Positions 14,690-21,510 of a stretch of DNA of 21,510 bases are shown piece after piece. Position numbers and translations under genes: made by a program. The stretch's first letter is position 1. The number at the start of each line of letters is the position of its first letter. This DNA is from DATBRG01 sp036560445 (GTDB taxonomy: Bacteria; Pseudomonadota; Gammaproteobacteria; Burkholderiales; Methylophilaceae): NCBI GenBank assembly GCA_036560445.1, contig DATBRG010000032.1, positions 1-21,510 on the forward strand. Direction: 5' to 3'. Under the pieces are notes generated by a model, which saw only the letters and a program-made list of their open reading frames with translations, ran no database searches and had not been told where the DNA came from.

Positions 14690-15808
14690 ATGGCAAAACG
14701 CGACTATTACGAAGTGCTCGGTGTTAACCGAGATGCTTCCGAAGAAGAAATCAAGAAGGCCTACCGCAAGCTGGCCATGAAACATCATCCGGATCGCAAC
14801 CCGGATAACCCGAAAGCCGAAGAACAGTTCAAGGAGGCGAAAGAAGCCTACGAGATGCTGTCTGACGATCAAAAGCGCGCCGCCTATGACCAATATGGCC
14901 ATGCAGGCGTAGACCCAAGCATGGCGGGAGCCGGCGGCGGCCAAGGCTTTGGCAATTTCTCCGATGCCTTTGGTGATATTTTTGGCGACATCTTTGGCGG
15001 TGGCGGTGGTCGCCGCTCGAATGTCTATCGCGGCGCAGATTTACGCTACAACATGGAAATCTCGCTGGAAGACGCCGCTCGCGGAACCGAGACGAAAATC
15101 CGTATCCCGGTCATGTCTGAATGCGAAACCTGCCATGGCTCGGGCGCAAAACCTGGTACCCAGCCAGTAACATGTACCACCTGCGGCGGACACGGCCAAG
15201 TTCGCATGCAGCAGGGATTCTTCTCTGTACAGCAGACTTGCCCCAAATGTCATGGTAGCGGCAAAATGGTGAAAGAACCCTGTCCTACCTGCCATGGCGG
15301 CGGCCGTATCAAGCAACACAAGACGTTATCGGTAAAAATCCCGGCTGGCGTGGATGAAGGCGATCGTATCCGTCTCTCTGGTGAAGGTGAAGTCGGCGTT
15401 AATGGCGGGCCACCTGGTGACTTATACGTAGTCATCCACCTTAAGCCACATGAGATTTTCCAGCGTGAAGGCGGTAATCTGCATTGCGAAATGCCTATCA
15501 GCTTTACCACTGCGGCACTGGGTGGAGAAATCGAGATTCCCACGCTGGATGGCCATGCCAAGATGAAGATTCCGGCAGAGACGCAAACCGGGGCAACGTT
15601 CCGCCTGCGCGGCAAAGGTATCAAGCCGTTACGTAGTAGCGACCATGGCGATTTGATGTGCCATGTAGTAGTAGAAACGCCAGTCAAACTGACCGAACGC
15701 CAAAAAGCGTTGCTGAAAGAACTGGAAGAGATTAACCAACTGGACTCGGGAAAACATAGCCCGCGGGCAAAATCCTGGATGGCGAAAGTTAAAGACTTCT
15801 TCCAATAA
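14690..15808 (+). CDS. dnaJ: co-chaperone DnaJ (Hsp40)
   Basis: A 372-residue class I J-protein that delivers substrates to DnaK and stimulates its ATPase. Domains in order: J domain 1-70 with His33-Pro34-Asp35; a Gly/Phe linker at about 73-108 with repeated FGDIF units; the zinc-finger domain with four CxxCxGxG repeats (Cys145/148, 162/165, 184/187, 198/201); then the C-terminal peptide-binding beta domains and a short basic end. ATG start; the Shine-Dalgarno is weak, which fits lower expression than dnaK or coupling through the shared transcript. It follows dnaK after a hairpin and ends at a strong bidirectional terminator. Identification is certain. Confidence 0.99.
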   Translation: MAKRDYYEVLGVNRDASEEEIKKAYRKLAMKHHPDRNPDNPKAEEQFKEAKEAYEMLSDDQKRAAYDQYGHAGVDPSMAGAGGGQGFGNFSDAFGDIFGDIFGGGGGRRSNVYRGADLRYNMEISLEDAARGTETKIRIPVMSECETCHGSGAKPGTQPVTCTTCGGHGQVRMQQGFFSVQQTCPKCHGSGKMVKEPCPTCHGGGRIKQHKTLSVKIPAGVDEGDRIRLSGEGEVGVNGGPPGDLYVVIHLKPHEIFQREGGNLHCEMPISFTTAALGGEIEIPTLDGHAKMKIPAETQTGATFRLRGKGIKPLRSSDHGDLMCHVVVETPVKLTERQKALLKELEEINQLDSGKHSPRAKSWMAKVKDFFQ

Positions 15809-15815
15809 CCTGACC

Positions 15816-15849
15816 AATAAAAAAGCCTGCAATTGCAGGCTTTTTTATT
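15816..15849. terminator. bidirectional intrinsic terminator between dnaJ and the beta-propeller gene
   Basis: A perfect 34-bp palindrome: AAT, six A, GCCTGCAA, then TTGCAGGC, six T, ATT. Each strand gives a GC-rich hairpin followed by a T run, so it ends dnaJ (stop at 15808) on the plus strand and the convergent propeller gene (stop at 15865) on the minus strand. Confidence 0.93.
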
Positions 15850-15864
15850 CTTGCCTCAGTAACG

Positions 15865-16932
15865 TTATGGACGATCCAGGCTACCCATAGACTTGGGATA
15901 GGTCACGATGCCCCATGGCAGACTGCTATCCGTGATGCGGCTGGTTACATCCAGGCTGGTAGTATCTACCACCACCAGTTCGTTGGATTTACCACAGGCC
16001 AGCACGATTTTGCTATCGTCCGGGGTAAAGCTGAAATGCCAGCAACGCTTACCCGTGGGGATATCTTTTACTTTTTCAAAGGTCTTGGCATCAAACACTT
16101 GCAAGGTACCTTCACGCGCCGCAGCGACAAATATATGCTTGCCGCTACGGTCAAATGCAACCCCATAAGGCGCCTGGCCAGTATCGACAGTCTTGACCGG
16201 CTTCAGCTTGCTATCCAGCACCAGCAGCTTGTTAGAGAACTCCAAGGTAGAAACATACATCTTGCCATCGGGCGACACCTTGATGCCTCGCGGACGTTGA
16301 CCAAACTGGGCAACTGAAATGCTCTTCAGCAGCTTGCCGGTTTTACGGTCATGCACGGTAATGGAGTTGTCGGATTCGTTAGTCACAATCAGCTTGGAGC
16401 CATCTGGTGAGAACTCCATGCCCTCAGTCTCAGGCTTACCAACAATATCATGTACGACCTTGCCGCTCTTGAGGTCAACAATGGCGATGTGGCCAGGCAG
16501 CCTGTCATCATCGTCATCTTTCTCCTTGGCTGTTTCCGTAGCTCCGGCTGCGCCGCCAGTGCTGGGGCTAGGCTCATAGGTCACATACGCCAGCTTGCCA
16601 TATACACGCACGAACTCTGGATTCTTGCCAATAGGAACCTGGCGCACAACATTGCCAGTGGCGGTGTCGATAATCGAGATATTGTCGTTATCCTTGTTTG
16701 CAGTCACCAGCAGTTTGCCATCAGCGGTGATGCCGATACCACGCGGGCTCTTGGCCTGGATATCCAGCATCCCGGTAATCTGCATACTGCTTAGATCAAC
16801 GACCAATACGCCGCCATCCTGGTCAGACACATAAGCCTTGGGAGCTTCATCGGCATAGGTCATAGGTGCCAGACTACAGGCCATCACAATGGCCGTGCCG
16901 AGCAAGCGGCGTTTGAAACAAGAAACTGTCAT
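15865..16932 (-). CDS. secreted YVTN-type beta-propeller protein
   Basis: A 355-residue periplasmic protein. A signal peptide covers about 1-27 (KRRLLGTAIVMACSLAPMTYA, likely cut before DEAPK). The rest is a run of propeller blades with the repeating pattern of YVSDQDGGVLVVDL, LLVTANKDNDNISIID, LIVTNESDNSITVHD, MYVSTLEFSNKLLVLD, IFVAAAREGTLQVFD and IVLACGKSNELVVVD. It resembles the propeller proteins found near PQQ-dependent alcohol dehydrogenases in methylotrophs and pseudomonads, but no such enzyme is in the window, so the role is open: scaffold, binding protein or lactonase-like enzyme. Odd point: an inserted loop at about 121-145 is Gly/Ala/Thr-rich and ends in five consecutive Asp (139-143), perhaps a metal site. 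ATG start with AGGAGAAG upstream. It probably has its own promoter in the 137-bp gap before it. Confidence 0.85.
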   Translation of the reverse strand: MTVSCFKRRLLGTAIVMACSLAPMTYADEAPKAYVSDQDGGVLVVDLSSMQITGMLDIQAKSPRGIGITADGKLLVTANKDNDNISIIDTATGNVVRQVPIGKNPEFVRVYGKLAYVTYEPSPSTGGAAGATETAKEKDDDDDRLPGHIAIVDLKSGKVVHDIVGKPETEGMEFSPDGSKLIVTNESDNSITVHDRKTGKLLKSISVAQFGQRPRGIKVSPDGKMYVSTLEFSNKLLVLDSKLKPVKTVDTGQAPYGVAFDRSGKHIFVAAAREGTLQVFDAKTFEKVKDIPTGKRCWHFSFTPDDSKIVLACGKSNELVVVDTTSLDVTSRITDSSLPWGIVTYPKSMGSLDRP

Positions 16933-17069
16933 TCTGATTCTTCTCCTGATTGAAAAGGTTATTCGTTCATGCGGGCCGAATTGATTACTACTCTAGCTCT
17001 AGTGACGCGCAGACTGCGTGATTAGTTCATTCAGGCAGACGCCGAGCGGCAAAACTTACACCTAAGCAG
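16933..17069. other. 137-bp gap upstream of the beta-propeller gene
   Basis: Contains a tandem duplicate of CTCTAG (16991-17002) and an 11-base palindrome CGCAGACTGCG (17007-17017) on the plus strand, followed by the propeller's Shine-Dalgarno at its left end. No convincing -35/-10 pair and no T-tract terminator for gloA were found, although this is the largest gap in the window and is a likely promoter site. Confidence 0.3.
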
Positions 17070-17459
17070 CTAGTAGGTACCCTTCTGGATGAACTCAACC
17101 TTATAGCCGTCCGGGTCTTCAATGAAAGCAATGACCGTGGTGCCATGCATCATGGGGCCAGCTTCACGCACAACCTTACCGCCAGCCTTTTTGACTTGTT
17201 CACAGGTAGCATAGGCATCATCCACCTCGATGGCTACGTGTCCGTAGGCATTACCTTTGTCATAGCTCTCCGTGCCCCAGTTATAGGTGAGCTCCAGTAC
17301 CGTATGATCTTTTTCGTCACCATAACCAACAAATGCCAGTGAGAATTTGCCATCAGGATAATCATCCTTGCGCAGCACTTTCATGCCTAGGATACCTGTG
17401 TAGAACTTGATGGATCGGTCAAGATCGCCCACGCGGAGCATGGTATGGAGCATGCGCAT
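17070..17459 (-). CDS. gloA: lactoylglutathione lyase (glyoxalase I)
   Basis: A 129-residue metalloenzyme that converts the hemithioacetal of methylglyoxal and glutathione to S-lactoylglutathione. The metal ligands His5, Glu56, His74 and Glu122 fall at exactly the same positions as in E. coli GloA, and LHTMLRVGDLDRSI, SLAFVGYG, ELTYNWG, AYGHVAIEVDD and TTVIAFIEDPDGYKVE are near-identical blocks. The short form without the eukaryotic inserts suggests the nickel-type bacterial enzyme (family knowledge). ATG start with AGGAGAAG seven bases upstream. It follows the ferredoxin after 38 bp and may be the last gene of the M16-rsmD-coaD-fdx run. Identification is confident. Confidence 0.96.
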   Translation of the reverse strand: MRMLHTMLRVGDLDRSIKFYTGILGMKVLRKDDYPDGKFSLAFVGYGDEKDHTVLELTYNWGTESYDKGNAYGHVAIEVDDAYATCEQVKKAGGKVVREAGPMMHGTTVIAFIEDPDGYKVEFIQKGTY

Positions 17460-17497
17460 TTTACTTCTCCTGGCTTTAATATTTGATTAACTATGAA

Positions 17498-17749
17498 TTA
17501 TTTTTCCGCAGTGAGTTTGAGATATTTCTCGTGCAACTGTTCCCTGCTCTCACGCACATCCGGATTGAACGGAATACAATCAACCGGGCAGACTTCCTGG
17601 CACTGCGGAACATCAAAATGTCCTACACATTCAGTGCATAAGTTTGGGTTGATCACGTAGATTTCTTCACCCTGCGAAATGGCACCGTTTGGGCACTCCG
17701 GCTCGCACACGTCGCAGTTAATACACTCATCGGTAATCATTAAGGCCAT
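17498..17749 (-). CDS. fdx: 2[4Fe-4S] ferredoxin, YfhL family
   Basis: An 83-residue electron carrier. Cysteines sit at 9, 12, 15 and 19 (CINCDVCEPEC) and at 38, 41, 50, 54 and 58, with the eight-residue loop between Cys41 and Cys50 and the C-terminal helix (REQLHEKYLKL) that mark the Allochromatium/YfhL ferredoxin type with very low-potential clusters (family knowledge). It closely follows E. coli YfhL at the N-terminus (MALMITDECINCDVCEPECPN). ATG start with AGAG upstream. It lies 25 bp after coaD, a pairing common in Proteobacteria, and 38 bp before gloA. The electron partner is unknown. Confidence 0.95.
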   Translation of the reverse strand: MALMITDECINCDVCEPECPNGAISQGEEIYVINPNLCTECVGHFDVPQCQEVCPVDCIPFNPDVRESREQLHEKYLKLTAEK

Positions 17750-17774
17750 GTTGAATCTCTACTTCAGTCTGTGC

Positions 17775-18266
17775 TTAATGCTGCTTAGCATTTACTTTTT
17801 CAGCAATACTCTGCTTCACATGCGGTGATACGAACTTGCTGATATCACCACCAAATAATGCGACTTCCCTGACCAGGCTGGCAGAGATAAACATGAACTG
17901 CTCAGATGGCGTCAAGAATAAGGTTTCGACTTCGGGATAAATGTTCCGGTTCATCCCGGCAAGCTGGAATTCGTATTCAAAATCTGAAGCGGCGCGCAAA
18001 CCACGGATAACTACTTGTGCATGCTCCTCGCGGGCAAACTGCATGAGCAGGCCAGAGAAGCCCACTACACGCACGTTGCGGCAATCCTTAAGCACCTCGG
18101 CTGCGAGTGCCACGCGCTCATCAAGTGCAAACAGCGGCCTTTTGCTCTGGCTTTGTGCGACGGCAACAATCACTTCGTCAAACAGCCGCGCAGCACGACG
18201 CACCACATCCTCGTGGCCAAGGGTGATGGGGTCAAATGTGCCCGGGTAGATGGCTTTTTTCAGCAT
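17775..18266 (-). CDS. coaD: phosphopantetheine adenylyltransferase
   Basis: A 163-residue nucleotidyltransferase that makes dephospho-CoA from 4'-phosphopantetheine and ATP, the penultimate step of CoA synthesis. YPGTFDPITLGHEDVVRRA at 7-25 contains the (T/H)xGH nucleotide-binding motif with His18; the SKRPLF loop, VVIRGLRAASDFEYEFQLAGMNR and SASLVREVALFGGDISKFV are the other family blocks. The length is standard. ATG start at 18266, matching the E. coli N-terminus; it overlaps the rsmD end by 35 bp, so translation is probably coupled. Identification is certain. Confidence 0.97.
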   Translation of the reverse strand: MLKKAIYPGTFDPITLGHEDVVRRAARLFDEVIVAVAQSQSKRPLFALDERVALAAEVLKDCRNVRVVGFSGLLMQFAREEHAQVVIRGLRAASDFEYEFQLAGMNRNIYPEVETLFLTPSEQFMFISASLVREVALFGGDISKFVSPHVKQSIAEKVNAKQH

Positions 18267-18813
18267 TCGCCGATTTTAGCAGGTGAAAGAAAACATTGCC
18301 CGCTTTGCCGCTTTTCAGCACCCGCCAGTTTGCATCGTCGCTTATGGAAAACTCCGCCTCGACGTACAACAGGCCTTCCGGCGCCAGGCTCCTAGCCATC
18401 TGCGGCAGCAGCTTGGCTGGCCAGCCCTGATTATATGGCGGGTCAAGAAAGATAATATCGAAGGTCTGCTGATTCTGCGCCAGGAACTGCATAGCATTCA
18501 TATTAAGAATCTGCGCCGCCTCAGCGCCCAGCATAGTTTTATTTTCCAGCAAGGCTCTGTAGGCTTGTGGCGCCTTCTCTACCAACACAGCGCTTCTGGC
18601 GCCACGCGACAGCGATTCGAAACCCAGCACGCCAGTCCCGGAGAACAGGTCTAGGCAGGCTAGACCATCCAGCTCCTGTCCCAGCCAATTGAACAGGGTC
18701 TGCCGAACACGGTCCGGGGTCGGGCGCAAACCGGGAGCATCCGGAAAGCGCAACAGGCGGCTACGCCATTCGCCGCCGCCTATACGAACACGATTACTGT
18801 TTGTCTGCGCCAA
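18232..18813 (-). CDS. rsmD: 16S rRNA (guanine(966)-N(2))-methyltransferase RsmD
   Basis: A 193-residue SAM-dependent methyltransferase that modifies G966 of 16S rRNA in the small subunit. The N-terminal RIGGGEWRSR and the block GLRPTPDRVRQTLFNWL at 28-44 are RsmD signatures; the SAM motif is CLDLFSGTGVLGFE at 53-66 and the catalytic motif is DPPY at 124-127. The start is inferred as TTG at 18811-18813 because no ATG or GTG lies in frame before the conserved N-terminus; this gives a 20-bp overlap with the upstream peptidase gene. The gene also overlaps coaD by 35 bp. A rare start plus overlaps suggests low, coupled translation. Identification is confident, the start less so. Confidence 0.93.
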   Translation of the reverse strand: MAQTNSNRVRIGGGEWRSRLLRFPDAPGLRPTPDRVRQTLFNWLGQELDGLACLDLFSGTGVLGFESLSRGARSAVLVEKAPQAYRALLENKTMLGAEAAQILNMNAMQFLAQNQQTFDIIFLDPPYNQGWPAKLLPQMARSLAPEGLLYVEAEFSISDDANWRVLKSGKAGNVFFHLLKSANAEKSHLPGHI

Positions 18814-20113
18814 CGATTACCGAAACCATCTTGTCAGTTTTTACCCGGCGATTGAATGCGTCCTTGATTTGCGCCGTAGTAACATTACTGACCTTTTTAT
18901 TGAAGTCATCCAGATACGTCAGCGGCAGCTTATAGAATCCGATGACGCCAAGGTAATCCAGAATCTTGCCGTTGCTATCCAGGCGCATAGGAAAGCCGCC
19001 GATGATATTCTGCTTGGCCGCCTTGAGTTCTGCCTCAGTCACGCCATTCTTCATGAATTTATCCAGCGTTTCGTGCACCAACTGCAACGCCTGCTCTGCC
19101 TGGTCACGCTTGGTTTGCAAGCCAATCTCGAATGGGCCTTGCTGCATCATCGGGATAAAGTAGCTATAGACACTGTAAACCAGGCCACGCTTCTCACGCA
19201 CCTCTTCAGTCAGGCGCGATACAAAGCCACCGCCGCCCAGTATGTAGTTGCCAACATAGAGCGGGAAATAGTCTGGATCAACACGCTTGATGCCAGGATA
19301 ACCCAACAGGATGTGTGACTGCGTTGCCGGATGGTCAATACGCTGCTCAATCGCCTGTTCCGGATAAGTTACCGCTGGCAATGCACTTGGTACTGGCGCA
19401 TCTGGTAAGCCTTTCGAAATACTTTCAGCGATTTGCACTGCCTGCTCATGGCTAATATCGCCAATCAAGGCAATCACCGCGCCCTTGGCACCATAGTAAG
19501 TTTTGTAGAACTGCTGCAAATCTTCTACTTTGATTGCGGAAACAGTCTCCGGCTCACCGCTATCATCAAGTGCGTAAGGGTGTGTTCCATAAAGAGCCTT
19601 CATGAATGCCTTGTTGGCGATACTCTCAGGCTGGGTGGCTGATTCCCTGAGCCCGGCGACAATGCGTGCTTTTTCACGCTCCAGTACAGCTGCCGGGAAA
19701 TCCGGCTGCTGCAGTATCTTGGTATAGATATCCAGCGCCTGATCACGCTCACGTGCGCTACTCAACGTACGCAACTTAAAGGATGCACGGTCGGAATCAA
19801 GATCACCACCCATGACTGCACCTATATCTGCCAGGCGATTGGAGATTTCTTCATCGGTCATTCCTGCGGCACCCAGCGTCATCAAGTAGCGTGTGACGCT
19901 AGCCAGGCCAGACTTGGCAGCCTCATCGCGTGCACTACCAGCATCAAAATTTACACTGACATCAATGATGGGCAGATCATGGTTCTCGACAAAATAAACG
20001 GCACTGCCAGCATTGGTTTGCCAATGCTGGATATTCAAACCGGCTTGAGCCTGCAGGCTCAGCGCCATGCCCGCAGCGAGCAGCAGGCTTTTCACAAAAT
20101 GATTAATGTACAT
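18794..20113 (-). CDS. M16 peptidase family protein, non-catalytic partner subunit
   Basis: A 439-residue exported protein with a signal peptide at about 1-24 (LLLAAGMALSLQAQAG). It has the double alpha/beta fold of M16 (pitrilysin/processing-peptidase-like) proteins, but the zinc site is absent: where HxxEH is expected the sequence reads SGLASVTRYLM. The C-terminal half keeps the substrate-binding Arg/Tyr element (REKRGLVYSVYSYF). Together with the next gene upstream this fits a two-subunit periplasmic M16 protease in which one chain supplies zinc chemistry and the other supplies the Arg/Tyr pocket, as known for the Sphingomonas pair. ATG start with AAAGG upstream; it overlaps the active subunit gene by 11 bp. 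Its 5' coding region holds a strong hairpin and a palindrome (20007-20061). Confidence 0.92.
   Translation of the reverse strand: MYINHFVKSLLLAAGMALSLQAQAGLNIQHWQTNAGSAVYFVENHDLPIIDVSVNFDAGSARDEAAKSGLASVTRYLMTLGAAGMTDEEISNRLADIGAVMGGDLDSDRASFKLRTLSSARERDQALDIYTKILQQPDFPAAVLEREKARIVAGLRESATQPESIANKAFMKALYGTHPYALDDSGEPETVSAIKVEDLQQFYKTYYGAKGAVIALIGDISHEQAVQIAESISKGLPDAPVPSALPAVTYPEQAIEQRIDHPATQSHILLGYPGIKRVDPDYFPLYVGNYILGGGGFVSRLTEEVREKRGLVYSVYSYFIPMMQQGPFEIGLQTKRDQAEQALQLVHETLDKFMKNGVTEAELKAAKQNIIGGFPMRLDSNGKILDYLGVIGFYKLPLTYLDDFNKKVSNVTTAQIKDAFNRRVKTDKMVSVIVGADKQ
20007..20030 (-). other. hairpin inside the start of the non-catalytic M16 gene
   Basis: Perfect 10-bp arms CCAGCATTGG (20007-20016) and CCAATGCTGG (20021-20030) around a 4-nt loop, about 28 codons into the reading frame. 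A separate 16-bp perfect palindrome TGAGCCTGCAGGCTCA lies at 20046-20061. Either could slow translation or tune the ratio of the two subunits, or arise by chance from the signal-peptide codons. Confidence 0.4.
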
Positions 20114-21464
20114 GTGGCTTACCTTTGGGCTTATTATCGTTTGGGTCTATCGGCTGCGGATCTAACGTGGCGACGGTAAGGTTATCCTTGAGCAGATACT
20201 TCTTGGCGACAGCCTGCACCTGCTCCGGCGTCACTGCCTTTAGCTTGGCCGGATACTCCGCCAGGATACGCCATGAGAAGCCCGTAGCTTCCAGTTTGCC
20301 GATCTCCATACCCTGATAAAACATCGAATCGCGCTGATAAACATCAGCCGCAATAATCTGTGCCTTGACACGCTGTAGTTCCTCGTTAGTAACTCCAGAC
20401 TGCTTGATCAATTCGATTTGCTGCAATATGGCTGCTTCCAGTTCCGCAGCAGTCTTGCCCTCACTTGGCGTTCCATCGAGCTCGAACAGACTGATGCGGC
20501 CGCGATTGATCATGTCATATCCGCCACTGACATCAACTGCCACCTGTTGCTGGCGCACCAGGTTCTGGTTAAGGCGAGCGGAGGCGTTGCCATCCAGCAC
20601 ACCTGCCAGCACTTCAAGCGCGTAGGGCTCCCAGTCAGCATCTGGGTTATTCAGTGCCGGTACGTGGTAGCCCATCAGGATATAGGGCAGCTTGGCTGGC
20701 GCTTTGACGATCAGACGACGCTCGCCTATCTGCTCAGGCTCAGTTTGTGGTTTGCGAACAGGTAGCACATGCGGTTTGAGCGGGCCGAAATACTGCTTGG
20801 CCAGTTTCAGTACATCCTGCGCCTTGACATCACCGACCACGACGAGGATGGCGTTGTTGGGTGCATACCAGTTCTTGTACCATTCACGTGCATCCTCAAC
20901 CGTCATATTCTCCAGATCATTCATCCAGCCAACCACGGGGCGAGAATAGGGATGGGCATGGTAAGCGACAGATTCAAACTGCTCATTGACCTTGGATTGC
21001 GGCTTGTCTTCAGTACGCCAGCGGCGCTCTTCCATGACCACTTTGATTTCTTTGGAGAACTCTTCCTTGGACAAATCCAGGTTGGCCATGCGGTCGGCTT
21101 CCAGCTTCATTGAGAGTGGTAGCTGGGATTTTTCCAGTTGCTGGAAATAACAGGTGTAATCTTCACCAGTGAATGCATTCTCACGGCCACCAGCCGCAGC
21201 GATCAAACGTGAGAACTGCCCGGCTTTGACTTTCCTGGTGCCCTTGAACATCATGTGTTCCAGCACGTGTGCGACACCTGTCTTGCCGTTCACTTCATCA
21301 ATGCTGCCAGCGCGGTACCACACCTGCGAGACGACAACAGGAGAGCGGTGGTCTTCCTGCACGATAATGCGTAAGCCATTATCCAGCTTGAATTCTTCAA
21401 TATCTGCGGCGAATACTGCGCTTGGCAGCAACGCTCCAACAACCAACAACCATCGAATTAACAC
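20103..21464 (-). CDS. M16 family zinc metallopeptidase, catalytic subunit
   Basis: A 453-residue exported zinc protease. Signal peptide about 1-19 (LLVVGALLPSAVFA). The catalytic motif is His66-Val-Leu-Glu69-His70, and Glu146 lies 76 residues further on, the spacing expected for the third zinc ligand (HxxEH...E). The YRAGSIDEVNGKTGVAHVLEHMMFKGT block is typical of bacterial processing-peptidase-like M16 proteins. The C-terminal half lacks the Arg/Tyr element present in the partner subunit. The GTG start at 21462-21464 is supported by AAGGAG nine bases upstream. It overlaps the partner gene by 11 bp and is probably the first gene of the rsmD-coaD operon. It likely degrades peptides in the periplasm; substrates are unknown. 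Confidence 0.94.
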   Translation of the reverse strand: MLIRWLLVVGALLPSAVFAADIEEFKLDNGLRIIVQEDHRSPVVVSQVWYRAGSIDEVNGKTGVAHVLEHMMFKGTRKVKAGQFSRLIAAAGGRENAFTGEDYTCYFQQLEKSQLPLSMKLEADRMANLDLSKEEFSKEIKVVMEERRWRTEDKPQSKVNEQFESVAYHAHPYSRPVVGWMNDLENMTVEDAREWYKNWYAPNNAILVVVGDVKAQDVLKLAKQYFGPLKPHVLPVRKPQTEPEQIGERRLIVKAPAKLPYILMGYHVPALNNPDADWEPYALEVLAGVLDGNASARLNQNLVRQQQVAVDVSGGYDMINRGRISLFELDGTPSEGKTAAELEAAILQQIELIKQSGVTNEELQRVKAQIIAADVYQRDSMFYQGMEIGKLEATGFSWRILAEYPAKLKAVTPEQVQAVAKKYLLKDNLTVATLDPQPIDPNDNKPKGKPHVH

Positions 21465-21490
21465 GTTGTTATTCTCCTTGATAGCCCCAC

Positions 21491-21496
21491 ATTATA
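21491..21496 (-). promoter_or_regulatory. candidate -10 box of the M16-rsmD-coaD operon
   Basis: A perfect TATAAT on the minus strand, 26 bases before the GTG start of the catalytic M16 gene. The -35 box would fall at or just beyond the right edge of the window, so the promoter is only half visible. Confidence 0.5.
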
Positions 21497-21510
21497 GCCG
21501 GGTGCCTTAA

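Noticed and set aside
1..21510. CRISPR arrays, insertion sequences, integrase or att sites, tRNA or rRNA genes, toxin-antitoxin or phage-defence genes
   Set aside because: Reading both strands showed no regular repeat-spacer pattern, transposase or recombinase, cloverleaf or rRNA-like sequence; all sizeable frames are accounted for by housekeeping, LPS or heat-shock genes.
21169..21510. Plus-strand frame running off the right edge
   Set aside because: It is antisense to the catalytic M16 gene and its signal-peptide region; the translation is Ser/Thr/Pro-rich without a family pattern.

Overview
The window looks like ordinary chromosome from a Gram-negative betaproteobacterium. No mobile elements, tRNA or rRNA genes, or CRISPR arrays are visible. 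Evidence for the assignment: a betaproteobacterial/gammaproteobacterial-type LPS core set (waaG, waaP, waaC), a grpE-dnaK-dnaJ heat-shock locus with textbook sigma-32 promoters, the chromosomal run M16 peptidase pair-rsmD-coaD-ferredoxin, and an edd-eda pair. A secreted YVTN beta-propeller of the kind often seen near PQQ-dependent alcohol oxidation hints at a methylotroph such as a member of the Methylophilaceae. That is inference from gene content; no diagnostic methylotrophy gene is present.

Layout, all on the minus strand from 10938 down to 32: waaG, waaP, an ArnT/PMT-type glycosyltransferase and a two-domain WaaP-like kinase form a tightly overlapping LPS core run (10938-5993). A good sigma-70 promoter (5930-5958) then starts edd-eda (Entner-Doudoroff dehydratase and aldolase, 5888-3402). 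A second envelope cassette follows (3318-32): a HAD phosphatase, a polyprenyl-phosphate-type GT2, a small LAB_N membrane protein and a second ArnT-like glycosyltransferase. The last three are what is needed to charge a lipid carrier with a sugar and transfer it to lipid A or LPS outside the membrane; the role of the HAD enzyme and of the LAB_N protein is conjecture.

Divergent to waaG, on the plus strand, lie waaC (heptosyltransferase I) and then grpE, dnaK and dnaJ. grpE and dnaK each have their own sigma-32 promoter with identical boxes and the same 13-nt spacer. A 15-bp hairpin sits between dnaK and dnaJ. A perfect 34-bp palindrome after dnaJ acts as a shared bidirectional terminator with the convergent beta-propeller gene.

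The right part (21464-17070, minus strand) is a probable operon: an active M16 zinc peptidase, its catalytically dead partner, rsmD, coaD, a YfhL-type 2[4Fe-4S] ferredoxin and gloA, then the beta-propeller gene after a 137-bp gap. Its candidate -10 box lies near the right edge of the window.

No gap without a gene exceeds 140 bases. I see no clearly new defence or mobile system. The best leads are the small lipid-sugar modification cassette, the fused double kinase, the loss of the Asp of the DE motif in both ArnT-like enzymes, and the RNA/DNA symmetry elements around the heat-shock genes.
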